DNA of 64,000 nucleotides from Zonotrichia leucophrys gambelii. Lineage: Eukaryota > Chordata > Aves > Passeriformes > Passerellidae. The stretch spans positions 930,001 through 994,000 of the forward strand of contig NC_088175.1 in NCBI RefSeq assembly GCF_028769735.1, written 5' to 3'. Below, in pieces: positions 63,115-64,000 of the stretch (positions are counted from its first letter, which is position 1; every line of letters begins with the position of its first letter). The notes under the pieces are model-generated. The model did no database searches, had not been told where the DNA came from, and worked only from the letters and a program-made list of their open reading frames with translations. A program made the translations under genes and the position numbers.

Positions 63115-64000
63115 TTTACCTTCTGAAGGAGCCCCAGAGGAGCTGTTGGGCAGAGCCCAGGTTGACTGTGTGGAGAAAGCTGTCCTCATGTGTTACAAGC
63201 CACTTGCTTTCCTGCTCACATCCATTGAGAATTGAGGGAATTTCTGGTTGTTTTCCTTCTGCCATGTGCATCTCAAGATGTTAATACCAGTAGTCTTTTC
63301 AAGCTGGCTGGCTGCCAGAAAGTGGAGCACGACAATGCTTATCCTCTTAAACTTAGAGAGGGTTTAAAAGTAGTTTGTAGATAATTAGCATCAGACCTGG
63401 CAAGAGGCTTGTGGGAAAGAAGGGCAAATATTACCATTAAAAGCCTGGCTGATGCCAGTTGAATTCTGTGCCTGTTTTCCAATCTGCTTGTTCCTGATAT
63501 TCAGAGAAAAACTCTAACAACAAATTCTGAACGTCCTGAAACAATTGCTGAGAGGAATTTTTGAACTGGACAAAAAAAATTCCAGGGTTTATTTTTGTGC
63601 CAAATCTCTCTGTGTCCTTCCTCTCACAATCAAGTGAAATCATGTGAAACCCCTACTCACTGTGGAGCTCACAGCTTAAGCAAGTGCCTCCCTATCTGTA
63701 GGCTTTTGCAAAAGCCAGAACAAAGCCAAAAGAGAAACCTCAGAGACCAACAGCTGTGGTTAATGAACTGAACTTCATCAAACAGGTTGCTTTTCTGCTC
63801 AGCAGAAACTTTTATTTATGGTTCGTGCTTATCAGTTCCTCTATTCCCCTGAGGTGTCTGCAGGTTAGTCAGAGGAAAGCTGGAACCTGAGGGCCCAAAA
63901 AGCTGCTGCCATGCAAGTGTATGGCAGGAAATCCCATCCTGGAAAACTGCCCACATTCTCCAGGAATAATGTTGGGATATCCTCAAGACAATGTTGTGCT

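Overview
This is vertebrate nuclear DNA, most likely from a bird and probably a songbird. It carries the middle part of one protein-coding gene on the + strand, the novel protein kinase C eta gene (PRKCH). Introns and interspersed repeats fill the rest. The bird call rests on about fifteen CR1 LINE fragments, several ending in the avian CR1 tail (copies of ATTCTATG), and on three compact LTRs that look like passerine endogenous retrovirus LTRs. The passerine call is from memory of the families and is an inference.

Eight coding exons can be placed with consensus splice sites and matching reading phase: 23180-23243, 42232-42382, 43179-43213, 44175-44263, 45862-45991, 46851-46978, 49074-49217 and 49949-50122. 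Together they hold 915 coding bases (305 codons). In order they encode the last strand of the C2 domain, the pseudosubstrate, both C1 zinc fingers (C1A, C1B), the V3 hinge and the first part of the kinase N-lobe, including the glycine loop, the ATP-binding lysine and the helix C glutamate. The first exon (most of C2) must lie before base 1. The remaining kinase exons, including the catalytic and DFG loops, must lie beyond base 64000.

Layout: 1-23179 is intron before the first exon seen. 23244-42231 is a 19 kb intron. 42232-50122 is a compact block of seven exons separated by introns of 0.7-2.1 kb. 50123-64000 is the start of an intron longer than 13.8 kb.

Mobile DNA: two solo LTRs lie antisense to the gene and have perfect 6-base target-site duplications (18750-19362, AGGGCT; 50257-50667, AGGATG). 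A third LTR-like unit lies in the sense orientation (37112-37423), with CCAAT and TATA boxes and an imperfect duplication. Simple and tandem repeats include a 9-copy, roughly 54-base minisatellite (21690-22170), a CATC array, and a 187-base pyrimidine tract.

No second gene, RNA gene, CRISPR array or operon-like system is visible. Most short open frames here are intronic noise. I found no credible previously undescribed system. The most testable points are the LTR promoters inside PRKCH.
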